Source of the DNA: Methanogenium cariaci JCM 10550
GTDB lineage: Archaea > Halobacteriota > Methanomicrobia > Methanomicrobiales > Methanomicrobiaceae
NCBI RefSeq assembly: GCF_001315945.1
Contig: NZ_BBBG01000023.1
Coordinates: forward strand, 1-45,332
Direction: 5' to 3'
DNA: 45,332 nucleotides
The position numbers and the translations under genes were made by a program. The notes under the pieces were generated by a model. The model was not told the DNA's origin. It was given only the letters and a program-made list of their open reading frames with translations, and made no database searches. Each line of letters begins with the position of its first letter. Positions within the stretch are counted from its first letter, which is position 1. Of the stretch, positions 9,043 through 18,562 are shown one piece after another.

Positions 9043-9894
9043 ATGAGCGGAACAGGCGGAGGTAGCGGTGCCGGAGGAGCGAACCTGATCCCCCGGACGG
9101 TAGGATTTTTGTATGCCATTGTGGCGGTATTCGCACTTGCGATACTCTGGTATACGGGGGGGAAAATAAATCGCAAAAAGGCGTTTCTATTCTTATTCAT
9201 CTCGACAGGCTTTGGATTTCTGATCTTCGCACCGGTTGCACCGCACAACTTCCAGCAGCTGATTCTCCGTGATGTTGCGTCACTGGGCGTCTCCCTGCAG
9301 GTGGCGGCGGCAGGACTGCTTCTGATGCTTTTCCTTTCTCTCGTCTTCGGGCGAATATTCTGCGGTCATATCTGCCCGGCGGGTGCCGTTCAGGAACTTG
9401 CCTCCCTTGTGCCCCTGCCGAAATTCGGGCAGAACTGGAAAGGGATCACCCGTGGCATCCGGGCGGCGGTCTTTGTCATCGTCCTTGCCGCAGCGTTCGG
9501 ATGGTCTGTCGGCATTATCGATTATTTCGGCCTGCAGGAGTTCTTCTCGCTTGATGTGACATCCGTTCTCTTTTATGTCTTTCTTGGAGTGCTGCTGCTC
9601 TCAATGGTGGTCTACCGACCGTTCTGTCGGTTCATCTGCCCCCCCTACGGGCTGCTGCTCTCCCTCACCGCGGCGGTGAGTGCCTTCAAGTTCCGCCGGA
9701 CTCCCGCATGCATTGAATGCGGGTGCTGCGAACGGGTCTGTCCCACGAATGAGGCAAAGGTGGGTGACCGGAAGTCGGAATGTTATATGTGCGGCCGGTG
9801 CGTTGAGGTCTGCCCGGCGGAGGGGGGGGCCCTTGTCTACCGGCGTGCATCGGGCCGGTGGTCGGCTGCCGGTATTTTGGATGAAGAGGAATAG
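9043..9894 (+). CDS. NapH/MauN-type membrane iron-sulfur protein
   Basis: A membrane protein of about 283 residues has four to five transmembrane helices, two FxCGHICPAG/FCRFICP-type cysteine clusters at the membrane face, and a C-terminal pair of 4Fe-4S motifs (CIECGCCERVCP and CYMCGRCVEVCP). It probably passes electrons between quinol-like or soluble carriers and a periplasmic or cytosolic partner that is not present here. A C7 run turns the conserved CPYG into CPPYG at about 9639-9645, and a G8 run turns AEGAL into AEGGAL; both are in frame. I chose the ATG at 9043 because AAGGGAG lies about eight bases upstream. It is divergent from the SLOG-like gene. Confidence 0.82.
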   Translation: MSGTGGGSGAGGANLIPRTVGFLYAIVAVFALAILWYTGGKINRKKAFLFLFISTGFGFLIFAPVAPHNFQQLILRDVASLGVSLQVAAAGLLLMLFLSLVFGRIFCGHICPAGAVQELASLVPLPKFGQNWKGITRGIRAAVFVIVLAAAFGWSVGIIDYFGLQEFFSLDVTSVLFYVFLGVLLLSMVVYRPFCRFICPPYGLLLSLTAAVSAFKFRRTPACIECGCCERVCPTNEAKVGDRKSECYMCGRCVEVCPAEGGALVYRRASGRWSAAGILDEEE

Positions 9895-9957
9895 GCAGGG
9901 ATCATTCCCCCCCGGTAATTTTTCGGGGAATCTAAAGGGCGGCAGGTCTGCCTGGTG

Positions 9958-11262
9958 TTACTTCTTTTTGTTGGTTTTCCCCCCCGATACCATGGCCTTT
10001 GCGGCGAGTGCGGCGGTTGAAAAGGCCGCCTGCAGGTTGTAGCCGCCGGTGTCCCCCCCGTCGATGTCCAGAACCTCTCCGATGCAAAAGAGGCCGGGCA
10101 CTTCTTTTGCTTCCATGGTCTTCTGACGTATGGCATCCCGTGCCACCCCGCCCCGTGTCGCCATCGCTGTTGCATAGCCTTCGGTGCCTTTCACCGTGAA
10201 CGGGAAGTCGGTCAGATACCGGATGAGGGTGTTTCGGTCGGTTTTGGTGAGATGGGCGCAGGTGGCATCACGCGGGATGCCGGAGAGTTCGAGCAGGCGG
10301 ATGAGAAACCGGATTGGGATCCCGGTCTCCGCGAGCACGGTCTTCACCTGTCGGTTTTTTCCGCCTGCGATGACGGCAGCCAGATCTTTTCGGGCACTCT
10401 CCTCGTTTGTGCCGGTCACAAATCCGACGTGCAGGCTGTCACCGGGCCGTACATACCGGGAGATGTGCAGGGCACCGGGGGGGCCGGATATACCGTTTAC
10501 GGTGAGGATGATGTCTCCTGTTACCTGCCGGGTCTTTTTGCTATCCCGGTAGAGGGAGAGCGGGACGTCGTCAAATGATATGCCGGTTAAGTCGCGGAAG
10601 GGATAGTCCCTGATGAGGACGGCCGCGAGTGCCGGTCCGGTCTCGGTGACGGGCAGTCCCAGTCGGTCTGCAAGCGTGTATCCGTCGCCGGTGGACCCGG
10701 TCGCAGGGTAGGAGGCTCCGCCGGTTGCAAGCACGACCTGCTCTGCGGTATAGGTGGCATCTTCGCTACTGACCGTGAAGAGATCGTTTGTAGGCTTGAT
10801 TGTCTGGACGGACTCCCCCCCGCATCGAATTTCAATCCCTGCACGCATGCACTCTGCCATAAGACGGAGAGGACATCCTTTGCCGTGCCGTCTTTGGGGG
10901 AAGTATTTGCCGTTTTCATCGGCGGTAAAGGGGATGCCGCGTTCCCGGAAGAATGCCAGCAGGTCGGTGTTTTTAAAGTTCATCAAAGCAGGCCGGAGAA
11001 ATTTTCCGCCATCCCCCCCATAATGGGACACAAAATCAGCCATTGTGCCGGTATGGGTGAGATTGCATCTGCCCGCTCCGGTGATGCAGAGTTTTCTCCC
11101 GCAGGAGGGCATCTTCTCAAGCACAAGGATACGCCGGTCTTTTCCTGCAGCACGGCAGGCACAGAAGAGACCGGCAGGGCCGCCTCCGATGATGATCGCA
11201 GTATATGGGGGGGTGCGGGTATCGGCAGGGTCTCTGTCGCTGAAATTATCTTTTTCGGTCAT
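9958..11262 (-). CDS. BaiN/HI0933-family FAD-dependent oxidoreductase
   Basis: This is a flavoprotein of the HI0933/YhiN group. The FAD-binding GGGPAG dinucleotide motif is near the N-terminus, followed by LEKMPSCGRKLCITGAGRCNLTH, ATGGASYPATGSTGDGY, and the C-terminal LDIDG.TGGYNLQ motif. The usual length is about 400 residues and this fits. Seven-base runs add residues at TPPYTAIIIG, GISGPPGAL, HYGGDGGK and DIDGGDTGG; the last breaks an otherwise invariant DGDTGG. The frame is intact. The start is unclear: ATG codons at 11262, 11292 and 11328 all lack ribosome-binding sites. The physiological substrate of archaeal members is not known. Confidence 0.88.
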   Translation of the reverse strand: MTEKDNFSDRDPADTRTPPYTAIIIGGGPAGLFCACRAAGKDRRILVLEKMPSCGRKLCITGAGRCNLTHTGTMADFVSHYGGDGGKFLRPALMNFKNTDLLAFFRERGIPFTADENGKYFPQRRHGKGCPLRLMAECMRAGIEIRCGGESVQTIKPTNDLFTVSSEDATYTAEQVVLATGGASYPATGSTGDGYTLADRLGLPVTETGPALAAVLIRDYPFRDLTGISFDDVPLSLYRDSKKTRQVTGDIILTVNGISGPPGALHISRYVRPGDSLHVGFVTGTNEESARKDLAAVIAGGKNRQVKTVLAETGIPIRFLIRLLELSGIPRDATCAHLTKTDRNTLIRYLTDFPFTVKGTEGYATAMATRGGVARDAIRQKTMEAKEVPGLFCIGEVLDIDGGDTGGYNLQAAFSTAALAAKAMVSGGKTNKKK

Positions 11263-11342
11263 AGCTGTTGGGTGGTCGTTTTTGGTGTTCATGGAGTATT
11301 GCTTTGCAGGCCCAAACGTATGTTGCATTATTCTCTGAAAGA

Positions 11343-12160
11343 CTAGTCACGGAACTGTGCATGTTTTCTTGCGGTTGCCCTGAATATTTCATCGCAGACC
11401 GCAGGGAAGTCATGGGCCAGCACATTCACCCCCCCTTCTTCGGTGATCCCTCCGGGGGGGGTGGCCACGCGACGGATGATATCCGGAGAGGTGGTTCCGG
11501 GCGTCTCCAGCAGGGCGGCTGTTCCGATGAACGTCTCGCAGGCAAGCCGTTCTGCCTCTGCTGCAGGAATCCCGGTCATCCGTGTTGCAGATTGGGCAAA
11601 TTCGTGCACCATCGCTGCAAAGAATGCCGGGGGGGCACAGCTGGTGAGGGTGGTGTAGGCTTCGATATTCTGTTCTGCGATGACGACCGGGGGGGTGGCG
11701 ATAGCCCCGAAGAGGGACAGGGCCAGTTCCCGGTCGGCCGGGGTGGTGCGCCCGGAAAAGACCATGAGTGACACTCCCTTCAGGTGTTCCGAGGTGACCG
11801 AGGGTATCACCCGCACCACCCGTGCCGGTGTCAGGGCTTCGAGTTCGCTCAGGGCGACATCCGATGCAATCGATATGAGCAGTTTGTCGTCTGTCAAAAG
11901 GTCTTTGATCTCCTCCATGACCGGCACCACGTCCGGCTGCCTGACACAGAGAATGATGATGTCCGCATCCCTCGCAAGTGTGCGGTTGGTGTCTGCAATT
12001 CCTATCCCGGTTTCCCTGGCGATTGCGTCTCGTGCCTCTGGTGTCCGGTTTGAGGCGGAGATGTGGTGCGGGACTGCCGCCCCCCCACCCCGGATAAATG
12101 ACCGGATGAGCATGCATCCCATGCTCCCCCCGTCCCGATGATCCCAATCTGTGTGTCCAT
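11343..12160 (-). CDS. proC: pyrroline-5-carboxylate reductase (one frame break)
   Basis: This is the last enzyme of proline synthesis, reducing pyrroline-5-carboxylate with NAD(P)H. The true start is ATG at 12160 (MDTQIGIIGTGSMG). A run of six C at 12126-12131, which should be four, separates this first segment from the rest (CMLIRSFIRG). Later motifs are typical: SNRTPE, CVRQPDVVPVMEEI, VRVIPSVTSE and the C-terminal RVATPGGITEEG, here spoiled by G8 and C7 runs to ATPPGGITEEGG. Length is about 265 residues. It sits 15 bp downstream of the BaiN gene's stop side and is transcribed in the same direction. Confidence 0.88.
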
Positions 12161-12202
12161 CCCTCTCACTGGTTCTTCTGCTTTCTTATCTGTATCTCTT
12201 TT

Positions 12203-13260
12203 TCAGGGATGTCCCGCTGCTGCATGGGCTGAAATTTCATTGTCTGTCAGTCTCCTGCCGTATGTATTCAGTCCTGAGATGGTGCCGTCAAACTTGCGGA
12301 CATGGGTAGTGGAATAAAATGAGATCCCATCCGGGCCCCGACCTGGTAGGGGGGGCCTGTTGAAGGACGAAGACCGCCGGTACCTATATTGATGGATGCT
12401 TCCCGATTTCCATTGACATAAATTGCGAGGGTGCCATCTGTCTGGTCATAGATACCGACGACGTGGTACCAGACATCTTTCTGTGGCTGGGTGGATGAAA
12501 AGACCACTTTATCGCCTGTTGCGTTGGTTGCTGCGACAAACTCAAATCTTGAGTTGTCTATATCGTGCTCAAGGTGGTATTGGCGATTATCGTTGGTATC
12601 GCCTTTCACAACAATGGTGGCCCAATTTTCATTATTTGATGCCGGTGTCGGGTTTTTATTCCACCGAACCCAGCTCTCGACACTAAATCCGTTTATCTGA
12701 GGGACGGGTTCATCCTCTCCGGGCTCCCCCCCGGTGACTTCAATGGTGGCAGATATGAGGGGAACCTTCAGGGCGGCATCTATCATGGTCAGCTTCCATG
12801 TGCCATTTTCAAGGGCTACATCCGTGGATGGCTGTTCCTTCGTCAGAAGATATGTGGCGTTCTGCCGGGATTGTCTGGAGATATAGAGCGTATCTCCCGG
12901 TCTGAACTCTTCTGTTCCGTTACCATACCGTATCTCCGCGGTATTGCCGTCCGGCCGGGTCAGGATGATGGATGCGGGCATGCCCTGTTGTGTGCCCTGG
13001 AAAGATAGGGTGTCGCCTTCTCTGAAGAAGATGGCAATATCTTGTGCAGAATCATTGCCGCCGATGCTGTATGCTGCCATTGTTCCTGAAAAGAGTGCAG
13101 GTTCTAAAAGAAGCGAATCGGATATCCCAAACCAGACGGTGCCGACGATGAATGCTGCCACTGCTGCAAGGGCAACCATCAGAATGATTCCGATGGACCC
13201 CCCCTGCACAGCAGATTCCTTTGAACCTCTGTGTAGTGTACTGGTCTGTCCTTCTTTCAT
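12203..13260 (-). CDS. pilin-like N-terminus fused to a LamG/concanavalin A domain
   Basis: The N-terminal region (SAVQGSIGIILMVALAAV, then AAFIVGTVWFG) has the hydrophobic core of an archaeal type IV pilin-like signal. A beta-rich linker region follows and then a LamG-like domain (INGFSVESWVRWNK, DVWYHVVGIYDQTDGTLAIYVNG). The frame fails at about 12333-12339 in a GGGGCCCGG stretch; in the next frame the protein continues DGISFYSTTHVRKFDGTISG to a TGA at 12203, giving the usual LamG end. It is probably exported and anchored in the envelope, perhaps binding polysaccharide. A companion prepilin peptidase is not present here. Confidence 0.72.
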
Positions 13261-13359
13261 ACATGTCTTATGGGTTTTTTGTTTTATCAATGGTGCGGGG
13301 GGGCAGATGCATTCACTCAGCGAAAAAAAGATGGAATATTTTTTAGGGGTATTTTTCCG

Positions 13360-14226
13360 TCAGGCCGTATCTTCCATTTCCCGGATGATGATCAGCCGCC
13401 ACTCGGTGGCATGTATCCCGATGGTTGTCCAGTAGGCCTCTTTCTGCACGACTCTGTCAAAGCCGGTGTCATAGAATGCATAGGTGTTATACCCCGACCA
13501 GTTACCTGCATAATGACGTGCAAAGTCGGATATTTCCGGGAATGCATCATAGAGGGATTCATTGAAGGTCTCTTTGCCGATTTCTTCCGGGTCTGCGTCA
13601 TAGAGAATGCGCCCGTCCGTCTGGGCTGCCATGATGGTATACGGTGTGCCTTCAACAGCGAGAACCGCATACTCCCCGATGATCTCATCCGGTGCGAACG
13701 CCAGGCTTACCAGCTGTCATGCAGTCATCAGGGTAAAGACCGGATACTCGATGACCGAGGCATACCCGCCCTGTTCAAGTGGAATGATGTCGCTCATCAG
13801 GGCCTGTCGGGTGGTGAAGAGTTGCCGAACCACAGTCTGGTTTCCCAGGTTCTTTCCGATGAGGGTCTCAGTCTTTGTTGCCGGAAGGCCTGTGACTACG
13901 GTGCCGTCCCTGTCAACGGCGATCACGGTTTTGCCCGAGGGGTCGGCGTAGAGAAGGGTTGTCAAAGGTACGTAATTGCACGCACACGAGGCATCAAGGC
14001 CCGTTTCGGATAGTTCTGCTGCGGTCTCTGCCGCTGTTTTGTCAAGCGCGAGAAGCCGGGTGTTGATGTCACCCTGGAGCGTGCCGAGTATACTGAGCAT
14101 TTCTGCATGTGCTTTTGTATCATCGGAGACGGGTGCCGGTGACTCTTCTGTCTGAAGGCACCCTGCGGAAAGGATGGTTCCACAGATGAGCACTGCTGCA
14201 ATGAATACCGGAATACCTGCGGTCAT
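13360..14226 (-). CDS. Cache-domain lipoprotein with in-frame TGA
   Basis: The N-terminus is a lipoprotein signal (IPVFIAAVLICGTILSAGC). The protein then resembles a double-Cache sensor: an N-terminal helix, LLYADPSGKTVIAVDRDG, GKNLGNQTVVRQLF, and in the second part AQTDGRILYDADPEEIGKETF. A TGA at 13717-13719 interrupts it, with the same frame open on both sides. Two compensating errors explain this without a real stop: ACCCTGATG should have four C and GCTGGTAAGC should have four G, which yields VFTPDDCMTAGVSLAFAPDE, a normal Cache strand. It lacks a signalling domain, so it is a stand-alone extracellular ligand-binding lipoprotein. Confidence 0.7.
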
Positions 14227-14344
14227 TGGTTCCGTGTCTGTTTTCACCCAGAGGGGGGGTTGGAAAAAAGTCATATATTCCTTTTGTCATGCTCTCATCT
14301 CTCCCAATCAACAGATTCATCAGGTCTGGCAGAGACTTCTCTAC

Positions 14345-14557
14345 ATGGCATCGCCTCTCTTAGCGCTGATATTATCATTTTTCATTCCCGGACTGGGACA
14401 GTTTTATACCGGGCAGTTTCTGAAGGCCATTCTGCTCTTTGTTGCAGCAGGTGTCTTGGCATTCTTCTGGTTCACGCTTATCGCAATTCCCCCCCTGTAC
14501 CTCATCGTCTGGATCTACAGCATGTATGATGCCTACACGGAAGCACAGAATACCTGA
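14345..14557 (+). CDS. small TM2-like membrane protein
   Basis: This encodes 70 residues with two hydrophobic helices. The first region (LALILSFFIPGLGQFYTGQF) is the classic F.PGLGQFY.G signature and the end WIYSMYDAYTEA matches the WIY..YDAY close of this family of small membrane proteins. Function is unknown. The start at 14345 has no clear ribosome-binding site. A C7 run gives IPPLYL. It lies between two leftward gene groups and ends at a shared hairpin. Confidence 0.75.
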   Translation: MASPLLALILSFFIPGLGQFYTGQFLKAILLFVAAGVLAFFWFTLIAIPPLYLIVWIYSMYDAYTEAQNT

Positions 14558-14615
14558 TCTGTCTGTTTCAGACCGGGGGAAATTCGATAATCCGGATTGA
14601 TACGATGTTGTATCA

Positions 14616-15197
14616 TTATGGGAGAGGAACAGACGGTTCCTCTCTTCTTTCAGCATCTTCTTTTGTGCGTTTTCCCTGACTGAGACATTTGCGTATTATC
14701 TCTTTCAGGCGGTACAGCGTCTGGGTCTCTGCAAAATTTTTTCCTTCCCAGCGGATGATTCCGTCTCTGTCGATGAGATAGAGATATGCCGATGACGGGT
14801 CGGTTATCTCCAGCGGTCCGGTGAGTTCGGATGCACCGCCATAGATGGTCATCACATAGTCATGTTCAGCGTCCGGAATGCCTGAACGCATACCACTGTC
14901 AATGATTTTTCGCATCGGCCGCCAGATGGCTGAACTGATCACCGGGATCTCATAGATTGCGATTCTTTCTGAACTCTGGAAATCCTCTTTGACAGGAATG
15001 AGCCATGAATCGATCATATCCTGTGCCTCGCGGGCAAATGCCACGACGATGAGTGCCGGTGCCCCCCCGCTGGCTGCGTCAGGGAGGGTCTTTCTCTTCC
15101 CGGAAAGCGCCTCTGCAGTTATTTTCGGGAACCGGAATCCTGTCACCATGGGGGTTGAATGGTTTTCCGGTATAATGAATCTGTCGGGCACCACCAA
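14616..15197 (-). CDS. thioredoxin-like protein resembling ATP10
   Basis: A protein of about 193 residues has a pattern like the ATP10/thioredoxin-fold family: FPKITAEALSGKRKTLP, then ALIVVAFAREAQDMIDSW, SGMRSGIP, and YLIDRDGIIRWEGKNFA, the strand-turn typical of peroxiredoxin-like folds. No CxxC motif is present, so redox catalysis is doubtful. The ribosome-binding site and exact start are unclear (15146 is an alternative). A G7 run adds a Gly in ASGGAPAL. It follows the Bcp peroxiredoxin gene by 96 bp in the same direction. Confidence 0.6.
   Translation of the reverse strand: MVVPDRFIIPENHSTPMVTGFRFPKITAEALSGKRKTLPDAASGGAPALIVVAFAREAQDMIDSWLIPVKEDFQSSERIAIYEIPVISSAIWRPMRKIIDSGMRSGIPDAEHDYVMTIYGGASELTGPLEITDPSSAYLYLIDRDGIIRWEGKNFAETQTLYRLKEIIRKCLSQGKRTKEDAERREEPSVPLP
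14622..14644. terminator. convergent-gene hairpin
   Basis: GAGAGGAAC and GTTCCTCTC form a perfect nine-base stem with a five-base loop. It lies between the stop of the small membrane protein and within the last codons of the leftward thioredoxin-like gene, and is followed on the plus strand by TTCTTT. It could end both convergent transcripts. A second smaller palindrome (GATAC..GTATC) lies just before it. Confidence 0.55.
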
Positions 15198-15293
15198 GGT
15201 CTTTTCATTGGGGCATCTCTGTACCGGGGAGTGAGGTATTCTGCAAATGCCCTGAATATCTGTGATGGACTGCAGGGGGAGAGGGCACGTTCC

Positions 15294-15776
15294 TTATTCA
15301 GATGAAGCCTGGAGTTCTTCAAGGCGTTTTTTCACGATCTCCACATGCCCGGTCACCTTGACCGGCGACCAGACCTCGCGGATGTGACCATCCGGGCCGA
15401 TGAGGTAGGTGGTCCGTACAATACCCAGTAGTTCACGCCCGAGGATCTTTTTTGGTTGCCATGCCTCGTATTTTTCAATGACTGTATGTGATTCATCCGA
15501 GAGGAGGATAATCTTCAGACCATGGGTGCCGGCGAACTTTGCATGGCTCTGACAGGAGTCTGCGCTGATTCCGATGATCTCCGCGTTCAGATGGGAAAAT
15601 GCCTCCAGTTCCTCGTTAAAACTTTTTGCCTCGGTCGTGCATCCGGGAGTATTGTCCTTCGGATAAAAATAGACCACAAGCCATCTCCCGGAAAACGTAT
15701 TCAGGCAGATCTCCGTATTGTCTTTGTCCGGAAGACAGAATCCGGGTGCCGGCATGCCGACGTCAAGTGCCACCAT
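15294..15776 (-). CDS. bcp: Bcp-type peroxiredoxin
   Basis: This is a 160-residue thiol peroxidase reducing H2O2 and organic peroxides in the cytosol. The peroxidatic cysteine lies in FYPKDNTPGCTTEAKSF, and a resolving-type cysteine follows in SADSCQSH, the spacing of the two-Cys Bcp subgroup. The C-terminal TYLIGPDGHIREVWSPVKV is also typical. The frame is intact and there is no long G/C run inside. It heads a leftward pair with the ATP10-like gene. Confidence 0.93.
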   Translation of the reverse strand: MVALDVGMPAPGFCLPDKDNTEICLNTFSGRWLVVYFYPKDNTPGCTTEAKSFNEELEAFSHLNAEIIGISADSCQSHAKFAGTHGLKIILLSDESHTVIEKYEAWQPKKILGRELLGIVRTTYLIGPDGHIREVWSPVKVTGHVEIVKKRLEELQASSE

Positions 15777-16142
15777 GATGATTCACGAGAGAGTTTCCTT
15801 ACGCGATGCTATTTATAATTATTTATATTCTGGTTGGTATTTTGGCTCCCGCTTATTTCTCTGCATGGGAGTATGCCGGGAAGATAATAGGTTATCCCTG
15901 CATCATAGGGATGCATCTCCTTTAGGTGATGTCATTGCGTGTCCCCCCCGAACTGTTTGGCTCTTCTTGTGGGGAACATCCGGTATTTTACCTGAAAGCC
16001 GGTGATTGTTGATGCACATACGTTCAGTTTTTTATGACTGAATAAATCATATAAATAGTAAGTGGGTAAAATTTGGTGTGATCAAATTAGCAAATCTTTT
16101 TTATTAGTGCTACATAGGTTAATAAAAGTGTGAAGTGATTAC
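15777..16142. promoter_or_regulatory. AT-rich divergent promoter region
   Basis: This 366-bp divergent gap separates bcp (leftward) and the ABC binding-protein gene (rightward). The right third is very AT-rich with several TATA-like stretches (for example TTTATTA and ATAAATAGTAAG around 16040-16120) and GAAGTGATT just ahead of the ATG. I see no riboswitch-like structure. A C7 run occurs at about 15945. Confidence 0.4.
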
Positions 16143-17286
16143 ATGAAATATTCTGGATTATTTGCAGCCGCTGTGTGCGGCCTTGTTCTTGTTGCTGCCC
16201 TCTGTGCAGGATGCACCAGCACATCATCATCTGCAGCCGCACCGGTTGGAGGAGATTCATCCGCTAGTATGATGACCATCACAGACGGCATGGGCCGTAC
16301 GGTTACGGTTCCTGCTGCACCCGATCGGGTAGTCTGTTCCGGCCCCCCCGGTTGTCTCCGGTATCTGACATATCTGCAGGCGGAAGACCATGCTGTGGGT
16401 GTGGACGATATGGAGATTAAAGAGAACATGTTTGATGCACGGCCGTATGCCCTTGCAAACCCGCAGTTCTCCTCTCTGCCGATGATCGGTGAATTCCGCG
16501 GAAACGACGACCCGGAGAAGGTTGTGGCCTGCAATCCGCAGGTGATCTTCAAGACCTACTGCACCGAGGCGTCTGTTGCTGACGAACTGCAGGAAAAGAC
16601 CGGCATTCCGGTGGTTGCCCTCCAGTATGGAGACCTGAGTAAAAATCGTGCACTTATGGATCAGTCGCTCCGTCTGATGGGTAGCGTCATGGGCAACGAC
16701 GATCGTGCCGAAGCGGTGATCACCTACTTTGACACTATGACCACAGACCTGAACGAGAGAACCGCAGGGGGGGTTGCAGAAGCAGATCGTCAAACAGTCT
16801 TTGTCGGTGGCATTGCCCACAGTGGCCCGCATGGTTTCCAGTCAACACAGCCTACCTATCCACCATTTATCTTTGTAAATGCCCGTATGTTCTCTGAAGG
16901 ACCCCCAGACAGCCTACGCCAATATTGCACCGGAGAAGATCATTGATTTTGATCCTGAGATCATCTTTGTGGACCTTTCAACCCTGCAGACCAGCCCTTC
17001 GGCAGTTGATGAACTGAAAGATGACCCGTCCTACGCCGCGATGACTGCGGTGCAGGCAGGCGAGGTGTATGGTGTGCTGCCGTATAACTGGTATACCGCA
17101 AACCACGGGTCAGTGATGGCTGATGCCTACTTTATCGGCACCGTGCTCTACCCCGATGCATTCTCAGACGTTGACCCGGCAAAGAAAGCGGATGAGATTT
17201 ACACCTTCCTCGTGGGAGAACCGGTCTACGATAAAATGGACGGACTCTTTGAAAATAAGGTATTTGAACGGATCAGCCTGGAATGA
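16143..17286 (+). CDS. iron-chelate/corrinoid ABC transporter binding lipoprotein (frame break)
   Basis: This is a substrate-binding lipoprotein of the BtuF/FepB type. It has a lipobox (VAALCAGC), then DGMGRTVTVPAAPDRVVCSG, GCLRYLTYLQA, DARPYALANPQF, MIGEFRGNDDPEKV, and in the second part PEKIIDFDPEIIFVDLSTLQ. A frame break at about 16875-16905 splits it; the second half starts in the next frame. A C7 run turns SGPGCLRY into SGPPGCLRY. It heads an operon with the permease and ATPase. Substrate (Fe siderophore, heme or cobamide) cannot be told from sequence; this subgroup is widespread in methanogens. Confidence 0.88.
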
Positions 17287-17373
17287 TCCACACATTCTTT
17301 TTTTGTGAAATTAGCACCGGCACAGAGATGATATTCATGCCGGCTGTTTCACCCGCCGGCAGGAGGGTTTCCT

Positions 17374-18562
17374 ATGCATTTTGCTGACGGTAAAATTCCG
17401 GAAGGTATATCAGATATACCCGGCGAAAGGTGGCGGTCATCGGAGCAGGTATCCTGTTGCTTGTGCTGCTGCTTGTGGTCTCCATTGCGGTCGGTGCGGT
17501 TGAGATACCGGTTCTTTCGGTTGTCGAGGTTATTCTGGCACGGATCTACTGGATGCTGGGTACTGCGGTGGAAACGATCCTGGGTTGGGTGTATGGACTG
17601 CTTAGCTCTGTTTTTGAACTGCCGGATGTTTCCTTTGCCGGAACCCTGGTGGAACCCGTGAGTGGTGATTCCCTCTATGATCGCATCATCTGGAAAATCC
17701 GGTTGCCGCAGGCGCTTGCCGCGATCGTGGCGGGAACGGGCCTTGCGATTGCCGGTGCCGGTATGCAGTCTGTCCTGAGAAATCCCCCCCTGGGATCTCC
17801 GTTTACTCTGGGTATCTCCCATGCAGCCGCATTCGGTGCTGCGTTCTCGGTCATTATCCTCGGGACCGGCACGATGCGCAGCAGCGGTGCCGACGCGATT
17901 GCCATTAATAATCCGTACATCACTACCTTCTTTGCCTTCCTCTTCTGTATGGTAGCAACCGGTATCATCATCGCAATATCGCGTATCCGGGCATCATCAC
18001 CGGAGGTGATGGTGCTTGCCGGTGTTGCCATCGGTTCACTCTTTACCGCAGGGACGATGTTTCTGCAGTACTTCGCTGATGATGTGCAGCTTGCTGCTGT
18101 CGTCTTCTGGACGTTTGGAGATGTGGGCCGGGCCGGGTGGAATGAACTGATCGTGATGAGTGTCGTCGTCATATTGGCGATGATCTATTTCATCCTCAAA
18201 CGCTGGGACTACAATGCGATTGATGCCGGCGATGAGACGGCAAAGGGACTTGGCGTGAACGTCGACCGCGAACGCATTGTAGGAATGCTTGTCGCCTCGT
18301 TTGTGACAGCCGTCGTTGTGGCGTTCCTGGGTGTTATCGGGTTTGTGGGCCTTGTCTGCCCGCATATGGTGCGCCGGTTGATCGGCGATGATCACCGTTA
18401 CCTGATCCCTGGCACCTGTGTCTGCGGCGCACTCCTGCTTCTTGCCTCCGACACGGCCGCCCGCCTGATACTCGCCCCCCCCATATCCTGCCGGTTGCGA
18501 TTCTCACGGCATTTATGGGAGCTCCAATATTCCTCTATCTCATTATCAGGGGGCGTTCATAG
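17374..18562 (+). CDS. BtuC/FecCD-family ABC permease (two frame breaks)
   Basis: This is an inner-membrane permease with about ten transmembrane helices. Family landmarks are RLPQALAAIVAGTGLAIAGA, NPLGSPFTLGIS and GVIGFVGLVCPHMVRRLIGDDH. The start is ATG at 17374 with GGAGGG six bases upstream, giving MHFADGKIPEGISDIPRRKV once a missing C is restored at 17419-17421. A C8 run at 18475-18482 breaks the end; in the next frame it reads PHILPVAILTAFMGAPIF and stops at 18560-18562. The stop overlaps the GTG of the ATPase by one base (TAGTG), so the two are translationally coupled. NPPLG should be NPLG. Confidence 0.9.

Noticed and set aside
13717..13719. Selenocysteine or other stop-codon recoding at the TGA
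   Set aside because: Two short-run errors nearby explain the stop and restore a family-typical strand, and selenoproteins are not expected in this methanogen order or in Cache domains.
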